64,000 nt of DNA from Bacillota bacterium (GCA_023421395.1 JAEZTL010000033.1:1-64000); one strand, 5' to 3'; counted from the stretch's first letter, positions 25,288-34,235 are shown. The notes: generated from the sequence alone by a model not told the origin. A program made the numbers and translations.

Positions 25288-25560
25288 GACAGTTTCGGTG
25301 TTTCGGATGATTTTATCGAAGCCCCGGGCTTCAAACCGGTGCCCCGACTCACCCTGCCAATTCTGCATATATTGCGCATATAAGTTAATGAAGTAAAAAA
25401 CCCGGCACATTCCGGAACATCCTGGCGCGCTTGACGGAGAGTGGAACGCGCCTATTCATCTACGCGCCTGTACAGCCGACGCGAGCGGAGCGCATAACCA
25501 TCCGTTTTTCCTTCCGTGCTCGCCCGGAAAGGCCTGAAACACGCGCATGGCTCCCGAACC

Positions 25561-25589
25561 TTGACGGCCGCCGGGCGGGATGTTAGAAT
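25561..25589 (+). promoter_or_regulatory. Sucrose phosphorylase promoter
   Basis: TTGACG (25561-25566), 17-base spacer, TAGAAT (25584-25589), 57 bases upstream of the start codon. Confidence 0.65.
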
Positions 25590-25645
25590 GAGCGCGCCGG
25601 GAGGAATACCGGCCGCCGAATCACGACACAGGAGGGCGAGACGCG

Positions 25646-27085
25646 ATGAGGAATCAGGCGATGCTGATCACCTACCCCGACAGCCTGGGCCGGAACCTGA
25701 AAGGCCTCAAGGCGGCGCTGGACGCACATTTTTCCGGCGCGGTATCGGGCGTTCACATCCTGCCGCCCTTCCCCTCCAGCGCCGACCGAGGGTTCGCCCC
25801 CAAGATCTATTGCGAAATAGACCCGGCCTTCGGCGACTGGGAAGATATGAAGGCCATCGCGCGGGACTATCCGCTGGTGCTGGACTTCATGGTCAACCAT
25901 ATCTCCGCCCAAAGCCCCTGGTATCTGGATTTTCTTGACAAGAAGGACGCTTCCCCCTATCGGGATATGTTCATCCGCTACCGTGACTTCTGGCCCGGCG
26001 GCGAGCCCACCCCGGCCCAGGTGGACGCCATCTACAAGCGCAAACCCCGCGCGCCCTACGTTATGGCAAATTTCAGGGACGGGACGCAGGAGAAGGTATG
26101 GTGCACCTTCTCCGACGAGCAGATCGACATTGACTGCAAAAGCGAGGGCGGCCGGCGCTTTATCCGGGATAGTCTGCGCTTTCTGGCGGAGCAGGGCGTG
26201 TCCATGATCCGGCTGGACGCCTTCGCCTACGCGGTCAAGCGCGCGGGCGGCAGCTGCTTTTTCGAGGAGCCGGGCGTGTGGAACCTGTTGAATGAGTGCC
26301 GGGAAATCCTCGCGCCCTGGGGGACCGAGATTTTGCCGGAGATTCACGAGCACTACACCATCCAGCAGAAGCTCACGGTCAAAGGCTACCCGGTGTACGA
26401 CTTCGCGCTGCCGATGCTGCTTCTGAACGCCATCTACTTCGGGGACGCCCGCTATCTCGCCAACTGGCTCGCCATCTGCCCCCGTCGGCAGTACACTACG
26501 CTCGACACCCACGACGGCATCGGCGTGGTGGACGTGCGGGGGCTGATGCCGGACGGGGAGATCGACCGCACCAAGGACCATCTGTTTGACTTCGGCGCGA
26601 ATGTGAAGCGGGTGTATAACACCGCCGCCTACAATAACCTCGATATCTACCAGGTCAACTGCACCTACTACTCCGCACTGGGCGAGGACGACGAAAAATA
26701 CCTGCTGGCCCGGGCGGTGCAGGTGTTCGCGCCGGGCATTCCGCAGATCTACTATGTAGGACTGCTGGCGGGCCGGAACGATTTGGCGCTTCTGGAAAAG
26801 ACGAAGACCGGCCGGGACATCAACCGTCACCATTATTCGCTGGACGAGGTGGCGCGGGAAGTCGAAAGGCCGGTGGTAAAAAGGCTGCTGGCGCTTTTGC
26901 GCTTCCGGAACACCTGCCAGGCCTTTGACGGTGAATTCAGCGTGGCCGCCGGCGGTCCGGGCGAATTGGCCTTGATTTGGAAAAACGGCGGTGAAACCGC
27001 CGAACTGCACGCTCATTTCAAGGATGGCGGCTTTGAGATCCTGAAAAACGGCGAACGCGTATCGCCGGACGCGGGCGGAGCGTGA
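25646..27085 (+). CDS. Sucrose phosphorylase (GH13 subfamily 18)
   Basis: A 479-residue GH13_18 enzyme that splits sucrose with phosphate into glucose 1-phosphate and fructose. The catalytic set aligns with Bifidobacterium enzymes: nucleophile Asp191 (IRLDAFAYA), acid/base Glu232 (LPEIHEH) and stabilising Asp290 (TLDTHDGIG). The N-terminus TYPDSLGRNLKGL and HILPPFPSSADRGFAP are typical. GAGGGCGAGACGCG precedes the ATG. No signal peptide, so it acts in the cytoplasm; no dedicated sugar importer is adjacent. Related GH13_18 members use glucosylglycerate or sucrose 6-phosphate, so the precise substrate needs assay. Confidence 0.92.
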   Translation: MRNQAMLITYPDSLGRNLKGLKAALDAHFSGAVSGVHILPPFPSSADRGFAPKIYCEIDPAFGDWEDMKAIARDYPLVLDFMVNHISAQSPWYLDFLDKKDASPYRDMFIRYRDFWPGGEPTPAQVDAIYKRKPRAPYVMANFRDGTQEKVWCTFSDEQIDIDCKSEGGRRFIRDSLRFLAEQGVSMIRLDAFAYAVKRAGGSCFFEEPGVWNLLNECREILAPWGTEILPEIHEHYTIQQKLTVKGYPVYDFALPMLLLNAIYFGDARYLANWLAICPRRQYTTLDTHDGIGVVDVRGLMPDGEIDRTKDHLFDFGANVKRVYNTAAYNNLDIYQVNCTYYSALGEDDEKYLLARAVQVFAPGIPQIYYVGLLAGRNDLALLEKTKTGRDINRHHYSLDEVAREVERPVVKRLLALLRFRNTCQAFDGEFSVAAGGPGELALIWKNGGETAELHAHFKDGGFEILKNGERVSPDAGGA

Positions 27086-27118
27086 AACCTTCCCGGCGCT
27101 TGGCGCGCATGGACGCAA

Positions 27119-27640
27119 TCAGCCGCTTGGGCAGTTCCAGCCGGCCTCGCGCATGTGGTTGAAAAGCGCGCCGCATGCGGACGCGATGACGACGAAGCCT
27201 GTCTGTGTGTTGCTCTCCCCGACGCGCAGGTGGACGGCGTCCTCCAGCGTGACCCTGACGGCGTCGTCCCGGTCGACCTTCCATTCGAGGCGCGGCCGCT
27301 TGTCCCTGCAGAAGACAAACAGCGCGTCGTCCATCAAAATGAGATACCCGTTGCGCGGGCGTCCGCCCACCGAGATGTTGGCGTTCAGGACGAACCGGGC
27401 GGCCGCACCCATGCGCTCCCGGACGTCCCGGTACTTCCGGTCCTCAATCCACAGCACGAACGGAAGGACGAGCATCAGCCCCGCCGCCATGAGCAGCGAG
27501 TAGATCAGCGCGAGCCGCCAGCCCGCGAAGCGCGCCGACAGCAAAAAAGCCAGCCCGCCCACGAACACGCTTAAAAACGCCGGGCCGGCGGACAGGTACT
27601 TTTTCAGCCAGATCAGGAGTTTCATCTCATCCCGCCCCAT
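27119..27640 (-). CDS. Membrane protein with two helices and a cytoplasmic beta-rich domain
   Basis: A 173-residue protein. Two hydrophobic helices (about residues 18-35 and 43-63) are followed by a soluble domain with beta pattern (NGYLILMDDALFVFCRDKRPRLEWKVDRDDAVRV), resembling bacterial PH-like domains of the YcxB type. A start at Met6 (27625) is also possible. It converges on the sucrose phosphorylase gene. No function can be assigned. Confidence 0.7.
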   Translation of the reverse strand: MGRDEMKLLIWLKKYLSAGPAFLSVFVGGLAFLLSARFAGWRLALIYSLLMAAGLMLVLPFVLWIEDRKYRDVRERMGAAARFVLNANISVGGRPRNGYLILMDDALFVFCRDKRPRLEWKVDRDDAVRVTLEDAVHLRVGESNTQTGFVVIASACGALFNHMREAGWNCPSG

Positions 27641-27658
27641 CGTTCCGCCCCGTATACC

Positions 27659-27692
27659 CCGCGGCCCCGCCGGTTTCCCGGCGGGGCCGCGG
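27659..27692. terminator. GC hairpin downstream of corA
   Basis: A perfect 15-bp stem (27659-27673 with 27678-27692, loop TTTC) between corA and the next minus-strand gene. T-run absent; it may stabilise the 3' end or terminate weakly. Confidence 0.55.
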
Positions 27693-27708
27693 TCATATGA
27701 AGGGGCGC

Positions 27709-28650
27709 TTAATACATGTTTTTCTTGGAGAAGAAGATGGCCACGACCACGCTCAGCAGGATCGAAATCAGGATGATCAGCGCGAACCCGTAAGGCGAGG
27801 CGGTAAACGGCACGCCGTCAAAGGAGATGTTCATGCCGAAAGCGCTGAAGATCATCGTGGGCACAGATAGAACGATGGTCACCACCGCCAGGAACTTCAT
27901 CACGATGTTCAGGTTGTTGGAGATGACCGACGCGAAGGCGTCCATCATGCCGCTCAGGATGCCGCTGTAGATGTTCGCCATCTCGATGGCCTGCCGGTTT
28001 TCGACGATGACGTCCTCCAGCAGGTCGGTATCCTCCGGGTACTTCTTGATGTTTTCGTTTTTCAGAAGCTTTTCCAGCACCACCTCATTGGAGCGGAGCG
28101 ACGTGGTAAAGTATACCAGGCTCTTCTCCAGCTCGAGCAGCTCAATCAGTTCCCGGTTGCGGGTGGAGCCGTGCAGTTGGCGCTCCACCATCTCGCTCTG
28201 GCGGTCGATCGAGCGCAGGTACTGTAAAAACAGTGAGGCGTTGCGGTAGAGGATCTGCAGCACGAAGCGGGTTTTCATATGGGTGCGGAATTCACGGGTG
28301 CGCTTGTTGCCGATGGCGTTGAGGATCGGGGTATCCTCAAGGCACACGGTGATGATGGCGTCCTTGGCCAGCAGGATGCCCAGCGGCTGCGTCATGTACC
28401 GCTCCTTGTCATCCCGCTTTTCCACCTTGGGGATATCCACCAGCACCAGCGTGTAATTCGGCTCCGCCTCGATGCGGGAGCGCTCCTCCTCGTCCAGTGC
28501 GGCGCGCAGGTCGTCGATGTCGATGTCGTAGCGGTCGGCGATGCTCTGCAGCTCCGCGTCGTCGGGATGGACAAGGGAAATCCAGCAGTCCTTCTCCGGC
28601 GCTTCAATTTCGTGAATGGCATTGTCCAAGGTCTTGAAAATGGTCGTCAT
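27709..28650 (-). CDS. corA: CorA-family magnesium/cobalt transporter
   Basis: A 313-residue CorA protein: a large cytoplasmic funnel, a long stalk helix, and two C-terminal membrane helices joined by the GMN selectivity motif (AFGMNISFDGVPF). A basic tail (FSKKNMY) follows. It forms a pentameric Mg2+ channel. I chose ATG 28650 because GAAGGAGAAG lies just upstream. The transcript carries a ~170-base leader with a short proline-rich ORF, suggesting translational or attenuation control by Mg2+. Confidence 0.95.
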   Translation of the reverse strand: MTTIFKTLDNAIHEIEAPEKDCWISLVHPDDAELQSIADRYDIDIDDLRAALDEEERSRIEAEPNYTLVLVDIPKVEKRDDKERYMTQPLGILLAKDAIITVCLEDTPILNAIGNKRTREFRTHMKTRFVLQILYRNASLFLQYLRSIDRQSEMVERQLHGSTRNRELIELLELEKSLVYFTTSLRSNEVVLEKLLKNENIKKYPEDTDLLEDVIVENRQAIEMANIYSGILSGMMDAFASVISNNLNIVMKFLAVVTIVLSVPTMIFSAFGMNISFDGVPFTASPYGFALIILISILLSVVVAIFFSKKNMY

Positions 28651-28708
28651 AGGCCTTCTCCTTCCGCGCGCGCAGACCGGGCGCAGAAGAATGAGCCCAG
28701 GCGCAGCG

Positions 28709-28753
28709 CTATGATGTTTTGTGGTTGCTCCTTCGTTCAGGAACAGGGTCCAT
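28709..28753 (-). CDS. Leader peptide upstream of corA
   Basis: A 14-codon ORF, MDPVPERRSNHKTS, with a good ribosome site (AAAGGTGA, 7 bases before ATG), inside the corA leader and 58 bases before the corA start. The acidic-proline start (MDPVP) then Arg-Arg resembles the enteric mgtL leader (which begins MEPDPTP and has an Arg cluster), where low Mg2+ makes such nascent chains destabilise ribosomes. That parallel is inference; ORF and ribosome site are visible. Confidence 0.55.
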   Translation of the reverse strand: MDPVPERRSNHKTS

Positions 28754-28826
28754 GAAACAATCACCTTTCTTGTCGCGTAATGCGCCTTGGTCCTCCCGGG
28801 GACGCCCTTTGAGAGGACGGCAATTT

Positions 28827-28855
28827 ATTATAGCATATCCCTTCCGCGTTTCCAA
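28827..28855 (-). promoter_or_regulatory. corA promoter
   Basis: TTGGAA (28855-28850), 17-base spacer, TATAAT (28832-28827). Transcription would start near 28820, giving a leader of about 170 bases. The first part folds as an 8-bp hairpin (GTCCTCTC paired with GGGAGGAC). Confidence 0.7.
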
Positions 28856-28918
28856 TGCCCCCAGGCGAAAAAATGCCCCCGGAAGCCGCGCGGCTTCCGG
28901 GGACGCCAAAAGAGCAGA

Positions 28919-29830
28919 TCAGTCGCCGAACAGCAGCGTCCGGGTATTTTCAATCTCGAGCATGTCCGTGATCACCTGGCACACCTTGTCGTACACCGCC
29001 GCCTGAGCCGCGGGGATGTCGCCATCGCTTGCAGCCAGCGCCTGCTCGTAGGCCTGGCGGATCTCCGTGCCCACGTTGATCTTGGCGATGCCCGCGCGAA
29101 CGCCCCGCATGATGTAGTCCTTCAGGATGCCGGAACCGCCGTGCAGTACCAGCGGCAGGCCTGTCGCCTCGCGGAGCGCCGCGATGTGCTCCACATCCAG
29201 CCGCGCGTTGGGCTTTTTCTGGTGGCGCGTGCTCTCCGCCACCGCCCCGTGGATGCTGCCCACCGCCACGGAAAGCCAGTCACAGCCGCTCTCCCGGGCG
29301 AACGAACGCGCCTCTTCCACGTCGGTAAAGCCCTTCTTCGTGGCGAAGATTTCCTCATAGGGCATCATGGGCCCACTCTCGTGGCCCATCACCGCGCCCA
29401 GTTCGCTCTCGCAGGGAATCCCCGCCTCGTGAGCCAGCGCCGCCACCGCTTTTGTGGCCGCCACATTCCCCGCGAAATCCAGCCGCGACGCGTCCACCAT
29501 CACCGACTGATAGCCCGCCGCAATCGCGCGCCGGATGATGGGCAGGTAGTCCACCTGCTTCATATCCTCGTCGATGACCGGCGTGTGGTCCAGGTGTAAA
29601 AGCGTATGGCGATCGTTTTTGAATTTGGCGTATTCCTCCGCCACCGCCTCCAGGCTGACCGAGCCAAACTTCTCCCACTCGACCCGAGCCACCTGCACCA
29701 TCGCGAGGCTGTTTTTGTCCACCACTGCCTGGACCACCGGCTTCACCATCGGCAGGTAGGGAATGTTGAACGCCGGGATCACCGTGTGTTTGTCCAGCGC
29801 GCGCCGGACCACGTCCTTCGCCTGAAGCAT
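28919..29830 (-). CDS. Class II fructose-bisphosphate (ketose-bisphosphate) aldolase
   Basis: A 303-residue zinc aldolase. LHLDHTP holds the catalytic Asp and a zinc His; SELGAVMGHES, SIHGAVAEST and VLHGGSGI supply the other zinc and phosphate-binding residues. ATG 29830 is preceded by GAGGGT. The family includes Fba and the GatY/KbaY tagatose-bisphosphate aldolases; the sequence alone does not separate them. It has its own promoter and no glycolytic neighbours. Confidence 0.9.
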   Translation of the reverse strand: MLQAKDVVRRALDKHTVIPAFNIPYLPMVKPVVQAVVDKNSLAMVQVARVEWEKFGSVSLEAVAEEYAKFKNDRHTLLHLDHTPVIDEDMKQVDYLPIIRRAIAAGYQSVMVDASRLDFAGNVAATKAVAALAHEAGIPCESELGAVMGHESGPMMPYEEIFATKKGFTDVEEARSFARESGCDWLSVAVGSIHGAVAESTRHQKKPNARLDVEHIAALREATGLPLVLHGGSGILKDYIMRGVRAGIAKINVGTEIRQAYEQALAASDGDIPAAQAAVYDKVCQVITDMLEIENTRTLLFGD

Positions 29831-29902
29831 GCAAGAAACCCTCTTTCCTTTAGGAATCCCCATAGTGATATCGTACAAGCCGCCGCCGCGGCCGCGCCTC
29901 CC

Positions 29903-29932
29903 ATTATAGCCCTTTTCCCCCGCGCCCGTCAA
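29903..29932 (-). promoter_or_regulatory. Aldolase promoter
   Basis: TTGACG (29932-29927), 18-base spacer, TATAAT (29908-29903), 73 bases upstream of the aldolase start. Confidence 0.7.
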
Positions 29933-29974
29933 CCGGCACGGTGGCCGGCTTTCGCCGCCGCGGCCATCTGCCCC

Positions 29975-30003
29975 TTGACGGACGCGGCGCGGCGCGATAC
30001 GAT
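29975..30003 (+). promoter_or_regulatory. Promoter of DUF4038-type glycosidase
   Basis: TTGACG (29975-29980), 17-base spacer, TACGAT (29998-30003). Confidence 0.6.
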
Positions 30004-30068
30004 GAAACCGGCACCCGGCCCGCGCGCCGGAGCATCCCCGGCAATGAACGACACGGGAGGGAACGCCC

Positions 30069-31580
30069 TTGACCACCGTCAGAAAGTATGAGATTTTCGA
30101 GTGGACGCTGACCGCCGACGTATCCGGCGTCGAAAACCCCTTCGCGCAGGTTTCGCTGAAGGCCGTCGTCACCGGGCCGGAAGGCGAAGCGCGGCTGGAC
30201 GGCTTTTATGACGGCGGTAACACGTTCCGCCTTCGCTTTATGCCCAAAGCCGAGGGCGAGTACGCGCTGGAAACCCAGTCGAACCATCCGGCGCTTCATG
30301 GCCTTGCGGCCTCGTTCACCGCGCTCCCCGCCCCAGCGGGCGATCACGGCCCCGTGGGCGTGGACGGCATTCACTTCCGCCACGCCGACGGCGCGCGCTT
30401 TTTCGTGATGGGCACCACCGCCTATGTGTGGCATCACCGCCCGGCGGAAATCCGCGAAAGAACGCTTGCGAGCTTCTCGAGGTACGGCTTCAACAAGATC
30501 CGCATGCTGTTCTTCCCCAAGCACTACACTGGAAACTTCGGCGCCATCGACGTCAGTTACGAGCCTCCATGCTACCCCTTCGAGGGCAGACCCGGCTCCT
30601 TCGACTTCAGCCGCCCGAATCCCACCTATTTCCGCGAGTATGAGGACCGGCTGCGGGAACTGGACGCGCGGGGCATCATCGCGGACACGATCCTCTTCCA
30701 CCCCTACGACTACGGCCATTGGAACATCGACGCCGGCATGGACGAGGACGAGGCGCTCTTCTATGTCAAATACCTCGTGGCGCGCATCGCCGCCTTCAGA
30801 AACGTGTGGTGGAGCCTGGCCAATGAGTACGACATCAAGCTTCTGTCCGACAAAAAGACGCTGACGGTGGGCCTTCATGTCCGGGACTGGGACGTGATTG
30901 GCGAATTCGTAAAGGCGCGGGATCCGTCCGGCCATCCCATTTCCTGCCACAACATCACCTTCGGCCGCATCTACCCCGACCGGCCGTGGATGAGCCACGT
31001 CAGCTACCAGCATCCGGACACCTATACCCAGATGATCGAGCTCCGGGCGCGCTGCGGCAAGCCGGTCATCGACGACGAGTACCAGTACGAGGGCAACACC
31101 CCCGACGACTGGGGCAATTCCTCCGCGGAACTCACGCTGGAGCGCCATTGGCGCAGCGTCATGGCCGGCGGCTACGCCACCCACGGCGAAGCCTTCATCC
31201 GGGAGAACAATAGGGACATTTTCTGGGCTTACGGCGGCGACATGACCGGAGAAAGCGCAAAACGGCTGAAATTTCTCAAGGAGATCGTCGAGAAGTGCCC
31301 CTTTGAAGAGATGGAGCGGGATCTTGCCAACACCGACGCCTGCAATTGCTACGCGCTGCGCAAGGACTATGACTTTTACCTGATCTTTATGCGCCGGGCG
31401 ATGCCCGTCAAGCACCTGTGGCTGGGCGACAGGGCGAACGTGCTGAACGGCATCCGCTACAAGCTCACCCGCTACGATGCCTGGAACTGCGAAAAGCTGG
31501 AGGAAACGGTCATCCCCGCCTCCACAAAGCTCCCGGTCGAGGAATGGCGCGTTCTCACGCTGGAACGGATTGAAGCGTAA
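30069..31580 (+). CDS. DUF5060/DUF4038-type glycoside hydrolase
   Basis: A 503-residue protein. An N-terminal beta-sandwich (about 1-95, DUF5060-like) is followed by a TIM barrel starting with HFRHADGARFFVMGTTAYVWHH (DUF4038 pattern) and a C-terminal beta domain. Candidate catalytic acids are Glu in WWSLANEYD (clan-A acid/base position) and Glu in VIDDEYQYEG (nucleophile position). No signal peptide, so it acts on imported oligosaccharides. The substrate is unknown; relatives act on plant or mucin glycans. Confidence 0.85.
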   Translation: MTTVRKYEIFEWTLTADVSGVENPFAQVSLKAVVTGPEGEARLDGFYDGGNTFRLRFMPKAEGEYALETQSNHPALHGLAASFTALPAPAGDHGPVGVDGIHFRHADGARFFVMGTTAYVWHHRPAEIRERTLASFSRYGFNKIRMLFFPKHYTGNFGAIDVSYEPPCYPFEGRPGSFDFSRPNPTYFREYEDRLRELDARGIIADTILFHPYDYGHWNIDAGMDEDEALFYVKYLVARIAAFRNVWWSLANEYDIKLLSDKKTLTVGLHVRDWDVIGEFVKARDPSGHPISCHNITFGRIYPDRPWMSHVSYQHPDTYTQMIELRARCGKPVIDDEYQYEGNTPDDWGNSSAELTLERHWRSVMAGGYATHGEAFIRENNRDIFWAYGGDMTGESAKRLKFLKEIVEKCPFEEMERDLANTDACNCYALRKDYDFYLIFMRRAMPVKHLWLGDRANVLNGIRYKLTRYDAWNCEKLEETVIPASTKLPVEEWRVLTLERIEA

Positions 31581-31584
31581 AGGA

Positions 31585-31614
31585 GCGGGGCGCGTCCGCC
31601 GCGCCCCGCCCCTT
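31585..31614 (+). terminator. Terminator after DUF4038 glycosidase
   Basis: A 10-bp perfect stem (31585-31594 with 31600-31609) followed by CCCCTTTA, in the gap between convergent genes. Confidence 0.6.
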
Positions 31615-31632
31615 TACGCACCTATCACCGCA

Positions 31633-33033
31633 TCAGCAGGAGCTGCCCGCCTGCGCATGCCCGCGCACAACCACCCGCCGCTTTTCCCAGCGGCCGCTGT
31701 GGTAGTACAGCACAATCGCGATGCTGCACAGCACCCAGCCCACGGGATACCCCAGCGCCACGGGGAGAAGGGTTCCGATCAGCCGGGTGGTCACAAACAG
31801 GTAAATCTGCCGGAACACTACAAAGGAGCCCAGCATGATGACCATCGGCGCCAGCGTATCTCCCGCGCCGCTGAGTGCGCCGGAGTAGTTCTGGTTGACC
31901 GCGCACAAAAGGTAGAAGGGCGATATGACCCGGATGAACAGCTCCCCGTAGCGCAGCACGTCCGGATCGGTATTGAACATGGAAATCAGCTGCCGCGGGA
32001 AGATCATCAGCGGCGTGATGAGGATTGCCGTGGCGATGAACGCAATGGTCATCGCGCGGGCAAGGCCCGTCTTCGCCCGCTTCACGTTGCCCGCGCCCAG
32101 GTTCTGCCCCACGAAGGTGGTCGTCGACAGCGCGATCGCCTGGGAGGGCAAGAGCGCAAACTGGTCAATCTTCCCATAGGAAGTCCAGCCCGCCATGCAG
32201 GCGGAGCCGAACTGGTTGATGTACGCCTGCACAAACACGTTGGAAAACGACGTGACCGCCTGCTGCAGCGCGGGCGGCATGCCGATGGCGCAGATGGTGC
32301 GCAGCATCCGGCCGTGCAGCCGCACCCGCCTCCATTCGACGCGGTAGATGCTCTGTGAGCGTGTCAAAACGATCAGTACCAGCACCGCCGACAGCGCCTG
32401 GGCGATCACCGTGGCAATCGCGACGCCCGCGACGCCCCAGCCGAAGTTGACCACGAACACCAGGTCCAGCACCGTGTTGGTCAGCGCCGAGAAGACCAGA
32501 AAATACAGCGGCCGCCTGGAATCTCCCACCGCACGGAGGATGCCCGAGCCCATGTTGTAGATCAGAAGTCCCGTGGCGCCGTAGAAGTAAATGCGCAGGT
32601 ATTCCTCCGCCGCGGCGAATACGTCCCCGGGGGTGGACATCATCCGGAGCATGTACGGTGCCACCGCCGCCCCCGCCGCCGTAAATACGGCGCACAGGAT
32701 GAACGTCATCGCCAGCGTCGTATGCACCGCCTCGTGCACGCCCTTTTCGTCCCGCGCGCCGTAGTACTGGGAGATCACCACGCTGCCGCCGGTTGCCAGT
32801 CCCAGAAAGAAGCCGATGAGCGTATTGATGATCGGAGAAACGCTGCCCACCGCCGCCAGCGCTTCCTTGCCGACGAAATTGCCCACGACGATGGAGTCCA
32901 CGGTATTGTACATCTGTTGAAAAATGTTGCCGATCAGAAGCGGCATCGCGAACGAGACCAAATGCCCCGCGATGCCGCCCACAGTCATGTCCGTATCCTT
33001 CCGCAAAAAAAACGATGCCATGCGCTTCCCCAT
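31633..33033 (-). CDS. MATE-family multidrug efflux transporter
   Basis: A 466-residue protein with about 12 hydrophobic helices. The start GHLVSFAMPLLIGNIFQQMYNTVDSIVVGNFVGKEALAAVG is the MATE hallmark, repeated in degenerate form in the second half (FSNVFVQAYINQFGSACMAGWTSYGKIDQF). It likely exports organic cations or drugs using Na+ or H+. An in-frame ATG at 33021 is an alternative start. Monocistronic. Confidence 0.93.
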   Translation of the reverse strand: MGKRMASFFLRKDTDMTVGGIAGHLVSFAMPLLIGNIFQQMYNTVDSIVVGNFVGKEALAAVGSVSPIINTLIGFFLGLATGGSVVISQYYGARDEKGVHEAVHTTLAMTFILCAVFTAAGAAVAPYMLRMMSTPGDVFAAAEEYLRIYFYGATGLLIYNMGSGILRAVGDSRRPLYFLVFSALTNTVLDLVFVVNFGWGVAGVAIATVIAQALSAVLVLIVLTRSQSIYRVEWRRVRLHGRMLRTICAIGMPPALQQAVTSFSNVFVQAYINQFGSACMAGWTSYGKIDQFALLPSQAIALSTTTFVGQNLGAGNVKRAKTGLARAMTIAFIATAILITPLMIFPRQLISMFNTDPDVLRYGELFIRVISPFYLLCAVNQNYSGALSGAGDTLAPMVIMLGSFVVFRQIYLFVTTRLIGTLLPVALGYPVGWVLCSIAIVLYYHSGRWEKRRVVVRGHAQAGSSC

Positions 33034-33059
33034 ATCCTTGATATATTGCCGACCTATTT

Positions 33060-33088
33060 ATTATAATCCCATCCACGCCGTTTTGCCA
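33060..33088 (-). promoter_or_regulatory. MATE gene promoter
   Basis: TATAAT (33065-33060) with a weak TGGCAA at 17-base spacing, 27 bases before the start codon. Confidence 0.55.
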
Positions 33089-33945
33089 TAGAGGATTAAA
33101 GGCTTTCCGAAAACGCAACACAGTCCGGCCACCGGCATCCTGCGCGCCCAGAATTAAAAATCCGCGGCCCGCGACCCCTTGATTCTTTCGGCATTCGTTC
33201 GTTTTACCCCTTGCGTTTGTCCCGCTTCGCCGGAGCACCCGCGTTTTTCGCTGGTCTCATACCAAGTAAAAAAATTCATGATTTCAAAGAGGGAAGGATA
33301 TTTGATGCGGAACAGGGAGCCAAAGCGAGGCGGCCCTTCGGGATACGCCTTCGGCGTGAAATGCAGCGCTGCGCTGAGCGACAGCCAACACAGTTCCGCG
33401 CAAATAGCCCCACTTCAACGAATCATTAATGGTTTGGATTAATATAAGCTTATACTCCGCCAGATTGGGCCGTAATCGCCCCACTTTCAACGGATTGCAC
33501 CACGTCGCCCCACATACCCGGCCGTGAAGGTGGCCTTTCGGCGCGGGACGCTCCCTCGAAATCCAGGAGCGGCGGCATAAACCCGGCGTTCGATTGCGAC
33601 GCCCCGACCGAAAAAGCTCAAGCCTGTGGCACGTGCTGCCCGACCGGTTCTTGCGCACCGGTAGGCGGTGTTCCAGACGGCGGCAGCATGCTATATCCCC
33701 CCAGCGAGGGCCTGAGCATCCTCGAAAAAGCGGTGTTGACCGGCATCAGATTCCCGATGCTGATCAGGGATGCGCTCAAGATACTGAAGAAGCCTGAAAT
33801 TCCGGGACCATGACAAGAGGAACCGATATGAAAATCCTCCGCCGCTCGAAGAACGCGAGGCGATGGACTTGCGCATGGGCTTGCATCTTGGCACGGTTGG
33901 ACGGTACTTTTCACCGTTTTCGGTATTGCATACTCTTTGGAGCAA
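33089..33945. other. Gene-poor decayed stretch next to tRNA-Thr
   Basis: About 850 bases with visibly lower GC than flanks and no convincing gene. A 45-codon ORF at 33305-33442 (starts MRNREPKRGG) has a GGAAGGA ribosome site but no recognisable family. An ATG-less frame from about 33450 to 33812 encodes a Cys-rich stretch (ACGTCCPTGSCAP) and ends EIPGP-stop, as a gene tail might. A short motif, GCCCCACTT(T)CAACGRAT, occurs twice (33407 and 33479). It lies beside the 3' end of a tRNA gene, a favoured integration site, so a decayed mobile element is possible. Confidence 0.45.
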
Positions 33946-33978
33946 AGAAAAACCCCTGAAAACCAATGTTTTCAAGGG
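33946..33978 (-). terminator. tRNA-Thr terminator
   Basis: On the minus strand a stem of CCCTTGAAAAC with GTTTTCAGGGG (loop ATTG) is followed by a T-rich run (TTTTTCTTT), directly behind the tRNA. Confidence 0.85.
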
Positions 33979-33986
33979 CTTCATCG

Positions 33987-34062
33987 TGGAGCTGATGATG
34001 GGACTCGAACCCATGACCTCATCCTTACCAAGGATGTGCTCTACCGCCTGAGCTACATCAGC
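33987..34062 (-). tRNA. tRNA-Thr (anticodon GGT)
   Basis: A 76-base cloverleaf read on the minus strand. Acceptor stem GCTGATG pairs with CATCAGC. The D-arm has AGCTCAGGCGGTAGAGC, the anticodon stem CATCC/GGATG encloses loop TTGGTAA (anticodon GGT), and the T-arm has GGTTCGAGTCC. The 3' CCA is encoded (discriminator T). It decodes ACC/ACT. Confidence 0.97.
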
Positions 34063-34089
34063 GCGCCTTTCAAGACGAACGCAAGGGAT

Positions 34090-34118
34090 ATGATACATCA
34101 TTCGGGCGCAAAAATCAA
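34090..34118 (-). promoter_or_regulatory. tRNA-Thr promoter
   Basis: TTGATT (34118-34113), 17-base spacer, TATCAT (34095-34090), 28 bases upstream of the tRNA 5' end. Confidence 0.65.
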
Positions 34119-34235
34119 GAGTAAAAATGCATTTTTACGCGTTTTTTTTATACGCCCCATTCGAGCCGGAAAAGAGGAACGCGGGCCGCGCCTCCGGGAA
34201 GCGGCCGCGCACGGTTTCCAGAGCCTTTTCGATTA

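Noticed and set aside
28651..28764. N-terminal extension of CorA in frame from a GTG
   Set aside because: No separate ribosome site, non-conserved composition, and a strong site before ATG 28650; the stretch is better read as a leader with its own short ORF in another frame.
28660..28830. M-box (ykoK) magnesium riboswitch in the corA leader
   Set aside because: The conserved M-box blocks are not found by eye; only short hairpins and the leader ORF are visible.
33284..33658. 124-codon minus-strand frame in the gene-poor stretch
   Set aside because: No ribosome site, no recognisable domain, Arg/Trp/Cys-rich composition, and overlap with an equally open plus-strand frame.
33691..34101. Open frame covering the tRNA-Thr gene
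   Set aside because: It reads through the tRNA; the typical false ORF produced by tRNA sequence.
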